Shown in pieces: positions 62,996 through 64,000 of a DNA stretch of 64,000 nt. The notes beneath the pieces are model-generated. The model ran no database searches and was not told the origin of the DNA. It saw only the letters and a list, made by a program, of their open reading frames with translations. The translations under genes and the position numbers were made by a program. Each line of letters begins with the position of its first letter. Within the stretch, counting starts at the first letter, position 1. The DNA lies in assembly GCA_023411265.1 (NCBI GenBank), contig JAEYOX010000020.1:1-64000 (forward strand), written 5' to 3'. Origin of the DNA: Bacteroidota bacterium (GTDB taxonomy: Bacteria > Bacteroidota > Bacteroidia > Flavobacteriales > Weeksellaceae).

Positions 62996-63922
62996 TTAGA
63001 ACTTCAGATCGCCATTTACTTCTCTCACCGCCTTCGCAGCAGTGGCAAATTTTTCTTTTTCAGCATCTGTTAGCGTGATTTCCACGATTTCCTCAACACC
63101 GTTTCTTCCGATAATGGCAGGAACGCCGAGGCAAATATCTTGCTGTCCGTACTCACCATCCAACATTAAAGAACAGGGGATCATCTTTTTATGGTCGCAA
63201 AGAATAGCATGAACCATCACAGATACAGCCGCTCCCGGAGCGTACCAAGCTGAGGTTCCCAAAAGTTTGGTAAGGGTTGCCCCTCCTACTTTGGTTTCTT
63301 CAATAACGTAATTTTGTTTTTCTTCATTCAGAAATTCGGTAACCGGAACGCCATTTCTGGTTGCTTTACTCAGTAGTGGGAGCATTCCTGTATCACTGTG
63401 GGCAGCGATCACCATTCCATCTACATCAGAAATCGGCGCTTTCAGTGCTTCCGCCAATCTGTATTTGAATCTTGCACTATCCAGAGCACCTCCCATTCCG
63501 ATAATTCTGTGTTTTGGAAGTCCGGAGGTTTTATGAACCAAATAAGCCATGGTATCCATCGGATTCGACACTACAATGATGATGACATTTGGCGAATGCT
63601 GTACCAGATTGGCAGTAACTTCTTTTACTATACCTGCATTGATTCCGATAAGTTCTTCTCTTGTCATTCCCGGTTTCCGTGGAATTCCGGAAGTGATAAC
63701 GGCTACTTCTGAACCTGCTGTTTTGGAATAATCTCCTGTGGTTCCGGTAATTTGGGTATCAAACCCGTTCAGCGAAGCGGTTTGCATCAGATCCATGGCC
63801 TTTCCTTCGGCAAAACCTTCTTTGATGTCAACCAACACTACTTCTGAACAGAAGTTTTTCATTGCAATATATTCAGCACAACTGGCTCCTACTGCACCTG
63901 CTCCTACTACGGTAACTTTCAT
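62996..63922 (-). CDS. mdh: Malate dehydrogenase (NAD-dependent)
   Basis: MDH oxidises malate to oxaloacetate in the TCA cycle. The 308 residues show the NAD-binding VVGAGAVGASCAEYIA at the N-terminus, the substrate loop TSGIPRKPGMTREEL near residue 78 with the Arg that binds malate, SNPMDTMAYLVH near residue 118, and the catalytic His in AAHSDTGMLPLL near residue 172. This is the LDH-like MDH type of Bacteroidota and chlorobi. A TAAATTTG box near the window end gives a long leader. Confidence 0.95.
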   Translation of the reverse strand: MKVTVVGAGAVGASCAEYIAMKNFCSEVVLVDIKEGFAEGKAMDLMQTASLNGFDTQITGTTGDYSKTAGSEVAVITSGIPRKPGMTREELIGINAGIVKEVTANLVQHSPNVIIIVVSNPMDTMAYLVHKTSGLPKHRIIGMGGALDSARFKYRLAEALKAPISDVDGMVIAAHSDTGMLPLLSKATRNGVPVTEFLNEEKQNYVIEETKVGGATLTKLLGTSAWYAPGAAVSVMVHAILCDHKKMIPCSLMLDGEYGQQDICLGVPAIIGRNGVEEIVEITLTDAEKEKFATAAKAVREVNGDLKF

Positions 63923-63990
63923 ATTTTTTATATTTTAATATTGTTTTCAGCACATCCTCTGTACAAGAGGCAGCCTGTAATTCAGGCATC

Positions 63991-63998
63991 CAAATTTA
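63991..63998 (-). promoter_or_regulatory. -7 box of mdh
   Basis: The minus strand reads TAAATTTG, about 68 nt before the mdh ATG. The window ends before any -33 element. Confidence 0.45.
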
Positions 63999-64000
63999 CA

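Noticed and set aside
1..64000. CRISPR arrays, insertion sequences, prophage or integron structures
   Set aside because: No spaced direct repeats, transposase, integrase or phage structural proteins are visible anywhere in the window.

Overview
The window is chromosomal DNA of a bacterium of the phylum Bacteroidota, most likely a Flavobacteriia member of the Chryseobacterium/Kaistella group. This rests on a type IX secretion sorting domain, families typical of this group (DUF3109, DUF4290, DUF4295, DUF6341, DUF6427), the absence of clear Shine-Dalgarno sequences, and many TAnnTTTG -7 promoter boxes. The assignment is by gene content, not by a marker-gene comparison. There is no rRNA, CRISPR array, prophage or intact insertion sequence. 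Most of the window is core housekeeping DNA in short transcription units separated by clear intrinsic terminators.

Layout. 1-6.1 kb: Kup potassium transporter, pyruvate dehydrogenase E1 beta, and an MFS exporter overlapping an M20 amidohydrolase. 6.1-10.3 kb: DUF2147 protein, LTA-synthase-like membrane sulfatase, phosphatidylserine synthase and a DEDDh exonuclease. 10.3-16.1 kb: a large T9SS-secreted surface protein, then an AT-rich stretch of small secreted or membrane proteins, one of them frameshifted. 16.1-21.6 kb: FAH-family hydrolase, DUF417 protein, upp, ComF, queD, lpxH, a LuxE-like protein. 21.7-28.6 kb: ABC-F ATPase, a metal-type TonB receptor locus with His-rich partners, trigger factor. 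28.7-32.3 kb: MgtC, DUF3109, DUF6427/DUF6341, UspA, VOC protein. 32.4-34.9 kb: two unusual degenerate proteins (an archaemetzincin-like/winged-helix fusion and an ADP-ribosylglycohydrolase-like pseudoenzyme) and tRNA-Ser with a decayed tandem copy. 34.9-45.3 kb: RsmB-type methyltransferase, MFS, catalase, fmt, recQ, OmpA, folK. 45.3-51.4 kb: sppA, GlsB-type protein, the rpmB-rpmG-DUF4295-ftsY cluster, lnt, PhnA-type protein. 51.5-64 kb: PH-like membrane protein, LLM oxidoreductase, aroC, two thioredoxin-fold proteins, der, heme-binding and DCC proteins, DUF4290-murA, Tat-exported alkaline phosphatase, a DUF1801 protein behind a wrecked ArsR repressor, and mdh.

How the genes work together. Envelope construction dominates: pssA, lpxH, lnt, murA, the LTA-type sulfatase, OmpA and the TonB receptor. 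Translation and protein targeting is the second theme: tRNA-Ser, fmt, RsmB, L28, L33, ftsY, tig, der, ABC-F. No large undescribed operon stands out. The least ordinary material is the 32.4-34.6 kb pair, the 23.7-27.2 kb His-rich metal locus, a MurA with Asp in place of the catalytic Cys, the decayed tRNA and ArsR copies, and a set of about ten genes whose -7 box lies only 4-6 nt before the start codon, which suggests leaderless mRNAs.
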